From: Deinococcus sp. Marseille-Q6407
GTDB taxonomy: Bacteria; Deinococcota; Deinococci; Deinococcales; Deinococcaceae
Reading direction: 5' to 3'
NCBI RefSeq assembly: GCF_946848805.1
Contig: NZ_CAMPFU010000002.1
Location: 270,501-334,500, forward strand
DNA length: 64,000 bases
Part shown: positions 1 through 10,079 of the stretch, in pieces
Numbering within the stretch: the first letter of the stretch is position 1
Layout: every line of letters starts with the position of its first letter
The notes under the pieces: model-generated
Told to the model about the DNA's origin: nothing
The model's database searches: none
The model's input: only the letters and a program-made list of their open reading frames with translations
Translations under genes and position numbers: made by a program

Positions 1-2021
<2,021 letters not shown>

Positions 2022-2331
2022 GAAGCACCTGTCAGGACAGAGGGCAGACTTGAAAGTGATGTCTTTCCGGTTTCGGAGGGGCCGGCAGCGGTGGGCTGGA
2101 AATCTTTACACGGTCATGCCCGCTGGGCTGGGCCTGGGCCGGGGATGCGGCCCTGCGCCGCTTCGTTCTTCACGCGGGGAAGCGGCCAAGCAGGGCCTCC
2201 GGTCCGCACTCCGGAAACGGGTGAGGAAAGTTCTGCGGCCTGCAGAAGGTTGCTTGTCTCAGGTGGCCCGGAAGGCCCCGCCGTGAAGCGGGAACCTTCT
2301 TGTCCTGTCACCTGGCAGCAAAGTGATTCTA
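2022..2331. other. Intergenic region between xth and rnr
   Basis: 310 bp without a convincing gene. It holds two inverted repeats: 2231-2247 (TTCTGC/GCAGAA arms) and 2272-2298 (AAGG-CCCGC arms facing GCGGG-CCTT). The second lies about 35 nt past the xth stop on the minus strand and could end xth transcription, although it has no T-run. I see no clear -35/-10 pair for rnr. The reading frames here are GC-driven and resemble no protein. Confidence 0.4.
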
Positions 2332-3189
2332 TCACGCGCCGCTGCCCACTTCTGTGCTGAGCGCGCTGGGCCAGATGCGTGCGGTCAGCGGGGCGTGGTC
2401 GCTCAGGCGGGCGGCGCGGTCCACCCATACGTCCGCCGCCTCCACGCCGGAGGTCAGCAGGTAATCGATGCGCCAGCCGGTGTCGTTAACATAGGCCTGG
2501 CCGCGGTTGCTCCACCAGGTATATTCGGCGCGTTCTCCCAGCCACAGGCGGTGGCTGTCGCTCAGACCGCTGGCCAGATGCCCGCTCATCCACTCGCGCT
2601 CCTGCGGCAAAAACCCGCTGTTGCCCCGGTTGCTGCGCCAGTTCTTTAGGTCGATCTCCTGATGGGCAATGTTGTAGTCGCCGCCGATGACCAAAGGACC
2701 CAGGGGCAACTGCCGCTCGGTCCAGGATTGATAATCCAGCAGCAGCCGCTCTTTGAACTGCTGGCGCACCTCGCCGGAGGAGCCGCTGGGCAGGTAGACG
2801 CTGGCGAACCGCACCCCACCCACCCGCGCCGAAATCAGCCGGCCTTCGGCGTCCATGGCCTCGTGCTGCATGCCTAGGCTTACGTCTTCCAGCGGCAGGC
2901 GGCTGGCCAGCGCCACCCCGCTGTAGCCGGCCTTCTGCGCCGGATACCAGGCCGAGTGGTAGCCCAGCGCCTCCAGAAACTCCGGCATGGCTGGGGCGCG
3001 GATTTCCTGCAGCAGCAGCACGTCCGGCGCGTGGCGGCGCAGCCAGTCGTCCAGCCCCTTGCGCCGCGCTGAGCGTACGCCGTTGAGGTTCAGGGTGGTC
3101 ACGGTCAGTGCCTGGAGGGGCGTGGCGGAGGGGAGCAGCAGGGCAGACTCGGCAGATACAGACATGGACACAGATTTGGACACGGGCAT
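2332..3189 (-). CDS. xth: Exodeoxyribonuclease III (AP endonuclease)
   Basis: Exonuclease III-type AP endonuclease/3' phosphodiesterase of base-excision repair, cytoplasmic and metal dependent. The 285-residue product has the full endonuclease/exonuclease/phosphatase signature: TLNLNGVRSA (metal Asn), LLLQEIRAP (metal Glu), GDYNIAHQEIDLKNW (catalytic Asp/Asn) and the terminal LSDHAPL (catalytic Asp-His). The first 28 residues precede the conserved core, so a shorter start, such as the ATG at 3165, is possible; no strong Shine-Dalgarno decides it. It lies 66 nt downstream of the unknown gene 3256-4983, separated by a perfect 11-bp inverted repeat. Family call is secure; the start is not. Confidence 0.9.
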   Translation of the reverse strand: MPVSKSVSMSVSAESALLLPSATPLQALTVTTLNLNGVRSARRKGLDDWLRRHAPDVLLLQEIRAPAMPEFLEALGYHSAWYPAQKAGYSGVALASRLPLEDVSLGMQHEAMDAEGRLISARVGGVRFASVYLPSGSSGEVRQQFKERLLLDYQSWTERQLPLGPLVIGGDYNIAHQEIDLKNWRSNRGNSGFLPQEREWMSGHLASGLSDSHRLWLGERAEYTWWSNRGQAYVNDTGWRIDYLLTSGVEAADVWVDRAARLSDHAPLTARIWPSALSTEVGSGA

Positions 3190-3204
3190 CTCGCGGCTCA
3201 GCTT

Positions 3205-3251
3205 GGCAGAGCCGGGCCACTGCCGACAAGCGTTCCGGGGCCGGCTCTGCC
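3205..3251. repeat. 11-bp inverted repeat in the leader of xth
   Basis: Perfect arms GGCAGAGCCGG (3205-3215) and CCGGCTCTGCC (3241-3251) with a 25-nt loop. They fill the gap between the stop of the upstream gene and the xth start. In minus-strand RNA this would form a stable hairpin ending 15 nt before the xth ATG. There is no T-run, so it is not a classical terminator. It could be a processing or translation-control element. Confidence 0.5.
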
Positions 3252-3255
3252 TGTC

Positions 3256-4983
3256 CTAGCGGCTGGCTTTGGCGGAAGCGAAGGCCCCGCTGGGTGCCGC
3301 CTGCTCATAGGCGAGTGTCGCCTGGGCCAGCTGGCCCTCATGCTGTACCAGGGCCAGCCCAGCCTGCGGCAGCGGCCAGATCAGCAGATCGTCCAGCGGC
3401 TGGACCGGCTGTTCCTGGGTCTGCCCCTGTAGCTGCGCGCTCAGTTCGTTGCCCTCGGCCAGCAGTTGCACCGGTTGGCCCGGCACGCTCAGGGCGCGGC
3501 CTTCAGCCGGCCGCTGCAACAGGGTAAAGGTCCGGTAGGCCGGAAAGCCGCCGGCCTCCAGAACCTCGGGATCGAAAATCAGGTCCGGCAGGGCGGCGGT
3601 GCCGAGCAGTTCGGCCAGCAGCCGGCCTTCGGCGGCGCTGAGGCCCACCGCCAGTGCTGCCTCCTGTAGCTGCCGGGAGCGCTGCCCGGCGCTCAGATGG
3701 GTGCTCAGGACCAGCAGGGCTTCCAGGCCGCGGCCGGCCAGTTGCCCCAGCTGGGCAGGCAGGGCGGCTGTATAGCGGGCCGCGTTGGTGGCAGCCGAAA
3801 GGTCGGTGCCGGTCAGCGGGCGGCCACGCAGAATCAGTGCGGCGGCGCGGGCCAGCCGCATGGCCGCGTAGGCCTGCTGTGGCCGGGCCAGAAACAGGCT
3901 CAGCCGGGCCCGGCCGGCCAGGGTCTGTAGCCCGTGCGGGGCGGCCCTCTCGCTGCGCAGCAAAAGCAGGTCGTCTTCCAGCACCGCGTGAATCAGCTGA
4001 CCGGCCAGCTCAAAACTCCACAGCCGCAGCTCGGCGGGGAGTTCACGCTTCAGCTGGAGTTGCTCCTCGGCCGCTTCGCCGCTGGCCGAGAGCTTCAGTT
4101 TGACGTCGTTGCCGCTGCAGCACAGTTCCAGGGTCAGCCCGCGCCACTGCACTTGCCGCGGCGTCTCGTCCAGGCCGCTCAGGTCCAGCGCCAGTAACCG
4201 GCCACCGGCGCTGGCACTCTCCTGCTCTGCCGGCGTCAGCCAGTCCGGCTCGGCCGGGGCCGGGCTATGAAAAGGCCAGTTGACCAGCAGTTGCTCCAGC
4301 ACTGCCGCTGTGCGCTCCAGTTGCTGCTGTTCTTCGGCCCAGCCGGGCGCCGGCAGCGGGGCGCCAGTCATGCCCGAAGGCACAGGCGCGGCCGTCAGCG
4401 CCCGGTCCCGGAGGCCCCGCGCTCCACGGGCCAGCAGTTGTCGCCCAGCGGCAGTCATGATCAGGGGCAGCAGGGCGGCGGTCAGGGTGTCGGTCTGCTG
4501 CGGGCCGGCCAGACCACTGTCGAGCGCTTCTTCCAGCGTGATCAGCGGCCGGGGGGCCTGGCGGTGTTGCTGGCGCTGCAGGTTCTCGGCGATGGTGGCC
4601 AGCGCGCGCAGCGGCAGCAGCCGCGGCTCACAGCGGGCGGCCCACAGCTGCGCGAAAACCCAGCGCCGGGCGTCCGCTTCCCACAGCCGGTCGCTCAGCC
4701 GGCGCAGAACCCCGGCCGGGTCGGCAGCCGGACGGGACTGTGGGCGGGGGCGCTGCACCGCAGCGAAGTGCACCCGGCCCTGGCGCTGCAGCTCGCGGAA
4801 CTGCCGCTCGGCCTGCATCAGCCGGGAGCGGGCCGGCCCGTCCAGCCCATCTGAGAACAGCAGGGTTTCGCGCAGTTCCTGAAAGCTGCGGCGGTCTCCT
4901 CTGGGACTGCGCCCGAAGCTGAGATCTTCCACCCGGTACTCATAAAGCTGCACCAGCTCTTCCAGCCAGTCTTCCGCCCTCAT
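3256..4983 (-). CDS. Conserved hypothetical protein, 575 aa
   Basis: I do not recognise the family. The product is 575 residues, rich in Leu, Ala, Gln and Arg, soluble in appearance, with no signal peptide or membrane segment. The N-terminal 120 residues look helical and charged; the middle (about 270-330) has a short Gln/Glu-rich helical stretch; the C-terminal third is Leu/Pro-rich. No catalytic or nucleotide-binding motif stands out. The ATG at 4983 overlaps the TGA of a 9-codon upstream ORF (ATGA), and that ORF sits 8 nt after a TATACT hexamer, which supports this start. Codon use matches its neighbours. It is followed by xth and probably cotranscribed with it. Confidence 0.7.
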   Translation of the reverse strand: MRAEDWLEELVQLYEYRVEDLSFGRSPRGDRRSFQELRETLLFSDGLDGPARSRLMQAERQFRELQRQGRVHFAAVQRPRPQSRPAADPAGVLRRLSDRLWEADARRWVFAQLWAARCEPRLLPLRALATIAENLQRQQHRQAPRPLITLEEALDSGLAGPQQTDTLTAALLPLIMTAAGRQLLARGARGLRDRALTAAPVPSGMTGAPLPAPGWAEEQQQLERTAAVLEQLLVNWPFHSPAPAEPDWLTPAEQESASAGGRLLALDLSGLDETPRQVQWRGLTLELCCSGNDVKLKLSASGEAAEEQLQLKRELPAELRLWSFELAGQLIHAVLEDDLLLLRSERAAPHGLQTLAGRARLSLFLARPQQAYAAMRLARAAALILRGRPLTGTDLSAATNAARYTAALPAQLGQLAGRGLEALLVLSTHLSAGQRSRQLQEAALAVGLSAAEGRLLAELLGTAALPDLIFDPEVLEAGGFPAYRTFTLLQRPAEGRALSVPGQPVQLLAEGNELSAQLQGQTQEQPVQPLDDLLIWPLPQAGLALVQHEGQLAQATLAYEQAAPSGAFASAKASR

Positions 4984-5009
4984 CGCTCAGTCCTCGTCTG
5001 CGCCCACAT
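4980..5009 (-). CDS. Putative leaderless 9-codon upstream ORF
   Basis: ATG at 5009 starts 8 nt after TATACT (5018-5023) and reads MWAQTRTER before a TGA that overlaps the ATG of the next gene at 4983 (ATGA). The arrangement suggests a leaderless mRNA whose tiny ORF hands ribosomes to the main gene. That it is translated is inference from geometry only. Confidence 0.4.
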   Translation of the reverse strand: MWAQTRTER

Positions 5010-5331
5010 CAGCGCTCAGTATAGGGGGGCCCGCCGCGCCGCCGCGCTCCAAAAGAGCGGCTTTCCGGCTGAATGAGTGGGTTTCGTTCCACCGCTGTTC
5101 CAGCGCCGTTTCGCGCCGGGCGCTTCCCGGATGTGAGAGTCCCGAGACCGCCAGGGGGCTACTCTGAGAGCCGGAAAAGCAGCGAAGGGCTGCACAGGAA
5201 GGCCGGCGCTGCGTGCGGACCCGCCATGATCCTTCGGTTAAGCTGAGCGGCGGGATGGGGAAGGTGATGCGAGAGAATCGAGTGCAGTGCAGGAAAAGGC
5301 CGCGTCGGGCGCCCCTCCGGGTGGAACCGGC
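4984..5331. promoter_or_regulatory. Divergent control region of two uORF-led genes
   Basis: This 348-bp gap serves the unknown gene (minus) and the kinase gene (plus). The minus side has TATACT at 5018-5023. The plus side has TAAGCT at 5239-5244. Each is followed within 8-10 nt by a short ORF that ends in a TGA overlapping the start codon of the main gene. I see no other gene between. Confidence 0.5.
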
Positions 5332-5335
5332 ATGA
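5255..5335 (+). CDS. Putative 26-codon upstream ORF of the kinase gene
   Basis: ATG at 5255 lies 10 nt after TAAGCT (5239-5244). The frame stays open for 26 codons, is Arg-rich, and stops at TGA 5333-5335, overlapping the ATG of the kinase gene at 5332 (ATGA). It mirrors the short ORF on the opposite strand. Translation is inferred, not shown; the spacing to the -10 is a little long for a leaderless start. Confidence 0.35.
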   Translation: MGKVMRENRVQCRKRPRRAPLRVEPA

Positions 5336-7446
5336 CCGAAATGATTAATGTGGCGCTGCTGCTGGGCCTGTTCGTGGCCAGTCTGCGCCTGATGATGTTT
5401 CCGGCCGAGCGGACCCTGCGCGCCCTGATTCTGGCGGTGCTGCTGGCCTTGCTGATCCTGCTGCTGGCGGTCAACTGGCAGGTAGACAGCGGGCCCGGGC
5501 GGGTGCAGGCCCTGCTGGTGCTGCTGGCCGCCGCGCTGCCGGGCCTGCTGGGAGGAGCGCTGTCGCGGAACCGTCACCCGCGCTGGCTGCGGCAGCTGGT
5601 CCGCGAACCGGAGCTGGAGCTGGAAAGGGAGCGGGAACGGCGCGGTCGCTCGCTGCCCGAGGCGCACCCCGGCCCGAACCGCCGCACTTGGGTGCCGGGC
5701 CTGACCACCGAGCTGGACCTGCCAGAAGCGCAGCAGCTGGATTTCGCCGAGTACTCTGTCGAGCGGCGGGTGGGCGTGGGCGGCATGGGCAGCGTCTATC
5801 TGGCGCACCGCCGCAGCGACGGCCTGACAGCCGCCCTCAAGGTGCCGCAGGAGAAGTACCTGACCGACGAGAAATTCGTCAAGCGCTTTTTCCGCGAGGC
5901 CGAGATTCTCAGCCGGTTCGACCACCCCAACATCGTGCGGGTGTTCGACTACCGCATGAGCGGCGGCGAGTATTACATCGCGATGGAATACCTTAGGGGA
6001 ATTTCGCTGGAGCAGGTGCTGGAGCAGCGCCGCATGACCCTGCCCGAAGCGGTGCAGGTCTTCCGCGCCCTGGCCGACGCCCTGCGGCATATTCACCTGC
6101 ACAAGGTGGTGCACCGCGACCTGAAGCCCTCCAACGTGATGCTGCTGGAAGATGCCTGGGACGGCGAACAGCTGCGGCCCGGCGGCGTCAAGCTGATGGA
6201 TTTCGGCATTGCGGTGGGTCAGGCCCTCTCGCGCCTCACCATGACCGGGGCGCGGGTGGGCACGCCCACCTACATGGCCCCCGAGCAGGCCAAGGGCATC
6301 CGCACCGACGTCCGCAGCGACCTGTATGCACTGGGTCTGCTGGGCTATGAAATGGTGTCCGGTCAGGCTGCTTTCGAGGGCAGCTACGAATCGGTGGTGC
6401 ATCAGCAGGTGTTCGAGGATCCCAAGCCGCCCAATCAGGTGCGGCGCGGGGTGCCCAGCCGCCTGAACGACCTGATTCTGCAGATGATCGAGAAAGACCC
6501 CGACCGCCGGCCCAACCTCGATGAAGTCATTGCCGCGCTGGACGACGACATCCTGATTGACGAAGCCTTTGAGGACGCCGATGTTCTGGCCTTGGTGGTG
6601 GACGATCCCCGGGGTACGCTGCGGCTGCTGGATACCGAGGGCAAACTGCGCCAGAGCTGGGGCAGCAGCGCTGCCGAGGGAGAACAGGACCTGGCGCTGC
6701 CGGGGGTGCCCAGTGCGCTGGGCCGCGGCGCCAACGGGCAACTGCTGGTGGGGTTCGCGCAGCCGGGGCTTTCCGGCGGGCAGGTGTGGGCGCTGGATTC
6801 CCAGGGGTTGCCGCTGCGGCAGTTCGGTCACTACGGCCTGGGCGAAGCCGAGCTGCTGCACCCGGCGGGGCTGGCAGTGCTGGGCGACCTCACCTACGTG
6901 CTGGACGCTGAGTCACAGCAGGTCAAGGCTTACGGGCCGGCCGGCGAGTTCCGCTTCCGCTTCGGCGGTCCGGGTGAGCAGGAGGGTGAGTTTCACCGGC
7001 CCCAGGCCCTCTGCGCGTCGGCCGACTATCTCTATGTGCTGGATTCGGGCAATCAGCGGGTGCAGCGCTTTACCCCGCAGGGCGGGTATGTGTCGCGGCT
7101 GGCCTTCCGGCTGGAACGCGGCTCGGATGAACTGCGGACCCTGAGCGGCCTGACGGTGGATGCCAGCGGCGCAGTGTATCTGGTGGACGCCGTCGCCGGC
7201 AAGGTGCGCCGGGTGGATGCCGAGGGCACTGCCAGCGCTCCGGTTTCGCTCAGCCGCGAGGCGGGAGAACCGGCCGAGGCACTCTGGCTGCTGGGCGTGG
7301 GCCCCCGTGGGCAAATCTACGCGGTGCCGCAGGGTGGTCAGCTGCTACGAATCTTCAGCCTTTCCGGCGACCTGCTGGCCACCCGCAACATGTACACCCC
7401 CGTGCAGGCCCTCAGCGTCTTTCACCGCGAGCTGTCTCCCGGCTGA
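5332..7446 (+). CDS. Membrane Ser/Thr protein kinase with C-terminal NHL propeller
   Basis: Hanks-type kinase of about 704 residues. The N-terminus has two to three hydrophobic helices (about residues 4-75), then a basic linker. The kinase domain spans about 140-405 and keeps every key motif: GVGGMGSVYLAH (P-loop), ALKVPQ (Lys near 169), VHRDLKPSNV (near 260), MDFGIAV (near 289) and YMAPEQAKG. The C-terminal 280 residues form NHL/beta-propeller repeats (LYVLDSGNQRVQRF, TYVLDAESQQVKAYG), probably a sensor or scaffold. With N-terminal helices the topology needs care: kinase and propeller are on the same side unless a helix is missed. The ATG at 5332 was chosen because it overlaps the stop of a short upstream ORF; a GTG at 5287 is the longer alternative. 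Substrates are unknown. Confidence 0.88.
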   Translation: MTEMINVALLLGLFVASLRLMMFPAERTLRALILAVLLALLILLLAVNWQVDSGPGRVQALLVLLAAALPGLLGGALSRNRHPRWLRQLVREPELELERERERRGRSLPEAHPGPNRRTWVPGLTTELDLPEAQQLDFAEYSVERRVGVGGMGSVYLAHRRSDGLTAALKVPQEKYLTDEKFVKRFFREAEILSRFDHPNIVRVFDYRMSGGEYYIAMEYLRGISLEQVLEQRRMTLPEAVQVFRALADALRHIHLHKVVHRDLKPSNVMLLEDAWDGEQLRPGGVKLMDFGIAVGQALSRLTMTGARVGTPTYMAPEQAKGIRTDVRSDLYALGLLGYEMVSGQAAFEGSYESVVHQQVFEDPKPPNQVRRGVPSRLNDLILQMIEKDPDRRPNLDEVIAALDDDILIDEAFEDADVLALVVDDPRGTLRLLDTEGKLRQSWGSSAAEGEQDLALPGVPSALGRGANGQLLVGFAQPGLSGGQVWALDSQGLPLRQFGHYGLGEAELLHPAGLAVLGDLTYVLDAESQQVKAYGPAGEFRFRFGGPGEQEGEFHRPQALCASADYLYVLDSGNQRVQRFTPQGGYVSRLAFRLERGSDELRTLSGLTVDASGAVYLVDAVAGKVRRVDAEGTASAPVSLSREAGEPAEALWLLGVGPRGQIYAVPQGGQLLRIFSLSGDLLATRNMYTPVQALSVFHRELSPG

Positions 7447-7453
7447 GCTTAGG

Positions 7454-8128
7454 CTAGCGCTGGGTTGCCGCTCCTGAGACCGGTGGCCGGCTTTCACCCC
7501 GGCTCAGTCCGTAAAGCCCCAGTCCCCAGCCCATCGCCGGGCCGCTGAGCAGGGCAAAAGCAGCGGTGCCCAAGCCGATCTGTCCGCCCAGTGCCCAGCC
7601 CAGGGCCAGCACGGCCAGTTCCAGACCAGTGCGCAGCCGCGCCACGCTGAGGCCGGTCAGGCGTGACAGCCCCAGCACCAGCCCGTCGCGGGGTCCGGCA
7701 CCCAACCCGGCGGCCACATATGTACCGGTCGCCAGCCCCAGCAGCAGGGTGCCGGCCAGCAGTTCGGCCCAGCGCAGCTCCAGTCCGGCCGGAGCCGGCA
7801 GCCCGGCGAACAGGGCCACGAACAGCCCCACCAGCAGGGTGTTCAGCACAGTGCCCAGTCCGATAGGCTGCCCCAACAGCAGCCGGCTACAGGCCACGAT
7901 CACCAGCCCGATCAGGATGCTGGCCTGGCCCACCGTGACCGGAAATCGCCCGGCTAGCCCAGTGTGCAGCACGTCCCAGGGCGCCACGCCCACGCCAGCA
8001 TCAATCATCAGCCGCAGGCTCAGGCCGTACAGCACCAGCCCGCCCAGCAGCAGGGCCAGCCGCGCCGGAAAGCCCCAGGTGCTCACGCGGGCCAGCGGTG
8101 CAGCGGCCGGCTCCGGGTGGGGTGACAT
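7454..8128 (-). CDS. YczE/YitT-like integral membrane protein
   Basis: Membrane protein of 224 residues with five to six hydrophobic helices and the motif GVGVAPWDVLHTGLA near the N-terminus, repeated in outline as GLGAGPRDGLVLGLSRLTG. This internal repeat is typical of the YczE/BCR/YitT-type family of unknown function. The ATG at 8128 begins 2 nt after the stop of the SDR gene (TGACCATG), so the two are translationally coupled and share an operon. A longer frame reaches 8344 but lies inside the SDR gene and looks unlike protein. Confidence 0.75.
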   Translation of the reverse strand: MSPHPEPAAAPLARVSTWGFPARLALLLGGLVLYGLSLRLMIDAGVGVAPWDVLHTGLAGRFPVTVGQASILIGLVIVACSRLLLGQPIGLGTVLNTLLVGLFVALFAGLPAPAGLELRWAELLAGTLLLGLATGTYVAAGLGAGPRDGLVLGLSRLTGLSVARLRTGLELAVLALGWALGGQIGLGTAAFALLSGPAMGWGLGLYGLSRGESRPPVSGAATQR

Positions 8129-8130
8129 GG

Positions 8131-8865
8131 TCAAATCGAGTACCCGCCGTCCACCAGCAGTTCCTGCCCAGTGATATAGGCAGCCTCGTCCGACGCCAGA
8201 AAGGCGATGGCGGCACCCACCTCGCGCGGCTCCCCGAAGCGTTTCAGTGGAATGCTCCCGGCCAGGGCGGCGGCCTGCCTTGGGCCGGAGTGCAGGTCCT
8301 TGAGGCGCTGCGTGGCGGTGTAACCGGGGGCCACCGTGTTGCAAGTCACGCCATCGGCGCCCACTTCCAGGCTGAGGGTGCGCAGGTGGTTGGTCACGGC
8401 GGCCCGCAGCGCGTTGCTGACCGGCAGGTTAATGGCCGGGTGCCCCACCGTCATGGACGTAACGGCAATGATGCGGCCCCAGCCACGCTCGCGCATGCCC
8501 GGCAGCGCGCCGCCCGCCAGCCGCACGGTACTGAGAAAATTGGTCTGGTAGCCCTGTTCCCAGGCAGCTTCCGTCACTTCGCTGGGCAGCGAGGGAGGTG
8601 GCCCGCCGGCGTTGGACACCAGGATATCCACCTGCCCGGCGGCGTCCAGCGCGGCCTGCACGCCCTCTGACGTACTCACGTCGGCGGCGAACCAGGCGGC
8701 CCCGATGCTCTCTGCCGCGGCCTGCACTTCGGCCCCGGTCCGTGCGGCGATGGTCACCTCGGCACCCAGCTCGCGCATCAGCTGCGCCGCTGCAAACCCG
8801 ATGCCCTTGGAAGCGCCCGTGATCAGGGCGCGCCTGCCGTCCAGCCGGAAAGGTGCTTTGCTCAT
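8131..8865 (-). CDS. SDR family oxidoreductase with atypical catalytic motif
   Basis: Short-chain dehydrogenase/reductase, 244 residues. The Rossmann nucleotide site is intact (TGASKGIG near residues 17-24; NAG near 90; AADVS). The C-terminal ITGQELLVDGGYSI is typical of FabG-like enzymes. The active-site Ser is present (VTSMTVG), but where most members have YxxxK this protein reads SNALR, so Tyr and Lys are replaced by Ser and Arg. It may be a divergent reductase or a non-catalytic relative. TAAACT lies 5 nt before the ATG, suggesting a leaderless mRNA. It heads an operon with the YczE-like gene. Substrate unknown. Confidence 0.85.
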   Translation of the reverse strand: MSKAPFRLDGRRALITGASKGIGFAAAQLMRELGAEVTIAARTGAEVQAAAESIGAAWFAADVSTSEGVQAALDAAGQVDILVSNAGGPPPSLPSEVTEAAWEQGYQTNFLSTVRLAGGALPGMRERGWGRIIAVTSMTVGHPAINLPVSNALRAAVTNHLRTLSLEVGADGVTCNTVAPGYTATQRLKDLHSGPRQAAALAGSIPLKRFGEPREVGAAIAFLASDEAAYITGQELLVDGGYSI

Positions 8866-8915
8866 ACCCCAGTTTACGGAATCCAGTCCACGGAATCCGG
8901 CCTACAGGAGCGGAC

Positions 8916-9164
8916 TTACGGAATCAGGCCCCGCCCGAAAAATACGGCGGCCAGCCCCAGTACCGCCAGCAGCGCCGCCACGCTGAGCGGCCGGTCGTGG
9001 CGCCAGGCGGTCACGGCCACCCAGAGGGCGCCCACCACCGGAATGGCGGCCATCCAGGCCACGGCGTAAGGGCTTAGCGGCGGCCAGATCAGCGCGGCCA
9101 CCATCAGAAGCATGGCCGAAACTGTGCCGTAGGCGTACAGCTGCGGGGGCAGGGGGGAGCGCAT
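8916..9164 (-). CDS. Small hydrophobic membrane protein, 82 aa
   Basis: Small membrane protein with about three hydrophobic helices (residues 14-32, 34-53 and 61-76) and an Arg-containing loop (WRHDRP). I do not recognise a family. The ATG at 9164 follows TACAAT by 6 nt with no Shine-Dalgarno, a strong leaderless signature that supports this start over the longer open frame. Promoters for this gene and the divergent gene at 9249 are back to back in 84 bp. Confidence 0.65.
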   Translation of the reverse strand: MRSPLPPQLYAYGTVSAMLLMVAALIWPPLSPYAVAWMAAIPVVGALWVAVTAWRHDRPLSVAALLAVLGLAAVFFGRGLIP

Positions 9165-9248
9165 GGGCGCATTGTATCCCGCCGCGCCCACCGCGCTGGA
9201 GTGTCGGGCGGACCGGCCAGGCGGCCCGCCGGGGGGTATCCTGACCCT

Positions 9249-10079
9249 ATGAAGCGTGCCTTGTTGCTGACCCTGCCGGCGCTGCTGGCCACACAGGCGG
9301 CCGCCGCCAACCTGCCCCAGCCGTACCTCTACGGGTTCAGCCCGGACGGGGCCTATCACCTGATGCTGACCTACTGGACCGAAGACGGCAGCGGGTTCCC
9401 GGCAGCCCAGCTGCGGGTGGTGCGCCAGGGGGTAGGGGTAATGCTGGAAGAGCGCCTGGTGGCCCGCGAGGAAGCTGGTGCCGGCACCAGAACCTCCGAG
9501 CAGCTGGCCCAGGACCTGCTGACCAAACATGCTGCCCGGCTCAGAGCGCTGGGGCTAGAGCGCCCGGTGCCGGGCCGGGTGCTGTGGGCCCAGGGCGCAC
9601 CGCTGCCTTCGCTGAGCGGCTGGCCGGCCCAGGACCCGCAGACCGTGACCCTCGCCAAGGGGGCGCCCGGTGGTGTGCAGAACATTGAGGTAAGTCCCCA
9701 GGCTGCTTTCAATACCTGCACGGCGGCGGGGCTGCTGCCGGCCGCGCCGGTGGGCCTGCGCCTCAGGGTCAACGGCCAGGATTGGTTCCGTGACGGCACC
9801 CGCTTGCCCGAAAACCGCGCCTGCGTGGCCGCCTACCGTCTGGAAGCTGCCTGGCAGTTGGGCGACGCAGTAGCAGTGCTGATCCGGGCCTACAGCCCCG
9901 GCTTTGAAGGGCCAGACGCCCAGACGCTGACTCTGCTGAGCCGCTTGCCGGCCACTGCCACTCCGGCTCCGGCATCTGTGCCAGCGCCTGCTTCTACTCC
10001 TTCAGGTCCAGCTCCAGCCGGCTCGACTTCGGTCAGCCCAGCAACTAGTCCAGTGCCGGCGCCCGCTGTCCGGCCCTGA
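9249..10079 (+). CDS. Secreted DUF2259-like protein with Pro/Ala/Ser tail
   Basis: Exported protein of 276 residues. The signal peptide is clear (MKRALLLTLPALLATQAAAA). The mature start YGFSPDGAYHLMLTYWTEDG resembles the GFSPDGRY opening of DUF2259 predicted secreted proteins, whose role is unknown. Two Cys (in FNTCTAAG and NRACVAAY) could form a disulfide. The last 45 residues are a Pro/Ala/Ser/Thr linker-like tail that ends abruptly. TATCCT lies 6 nt before the ATG at 9249 (leaderless), so the longer open frame is rejected. Its TGA overlaps the ATG of the next gene by one base. Confidence 0.75.
   Translation: MKRALLLTLPALLATQAAAANLPQPYLYGFSPDGAYHLMLTYWTEDGSGFPAAQLRVVRQGVGVMLEERLVAREEAGAGTRTSEQLAQDLLTKHAARLRALGLERPVPGRVLWAQGAPLPSLSGWPAQDPQTVTLAKGAPGGVQNIEVSPQAAFNTCTAAGLLPAAPVGLRLRVNGQDWFRDGTRLPENRACVAAYRLEAAWQLGDAVAVLIRAYSPGFEGPDAQTLTLLSRLPATATPAPASVPAPASTPSGPAPAGSTSVSPATSPVPAPAVRP

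Noticed and set aside
4987..6861. 624-codon minus-strand frame over the kinase
   Set aside because: Mirror of a real kinase with all catalytic motifs on the plus strand; His/Gln-rich translation is typical of antisense frames in GC-rich DNA.
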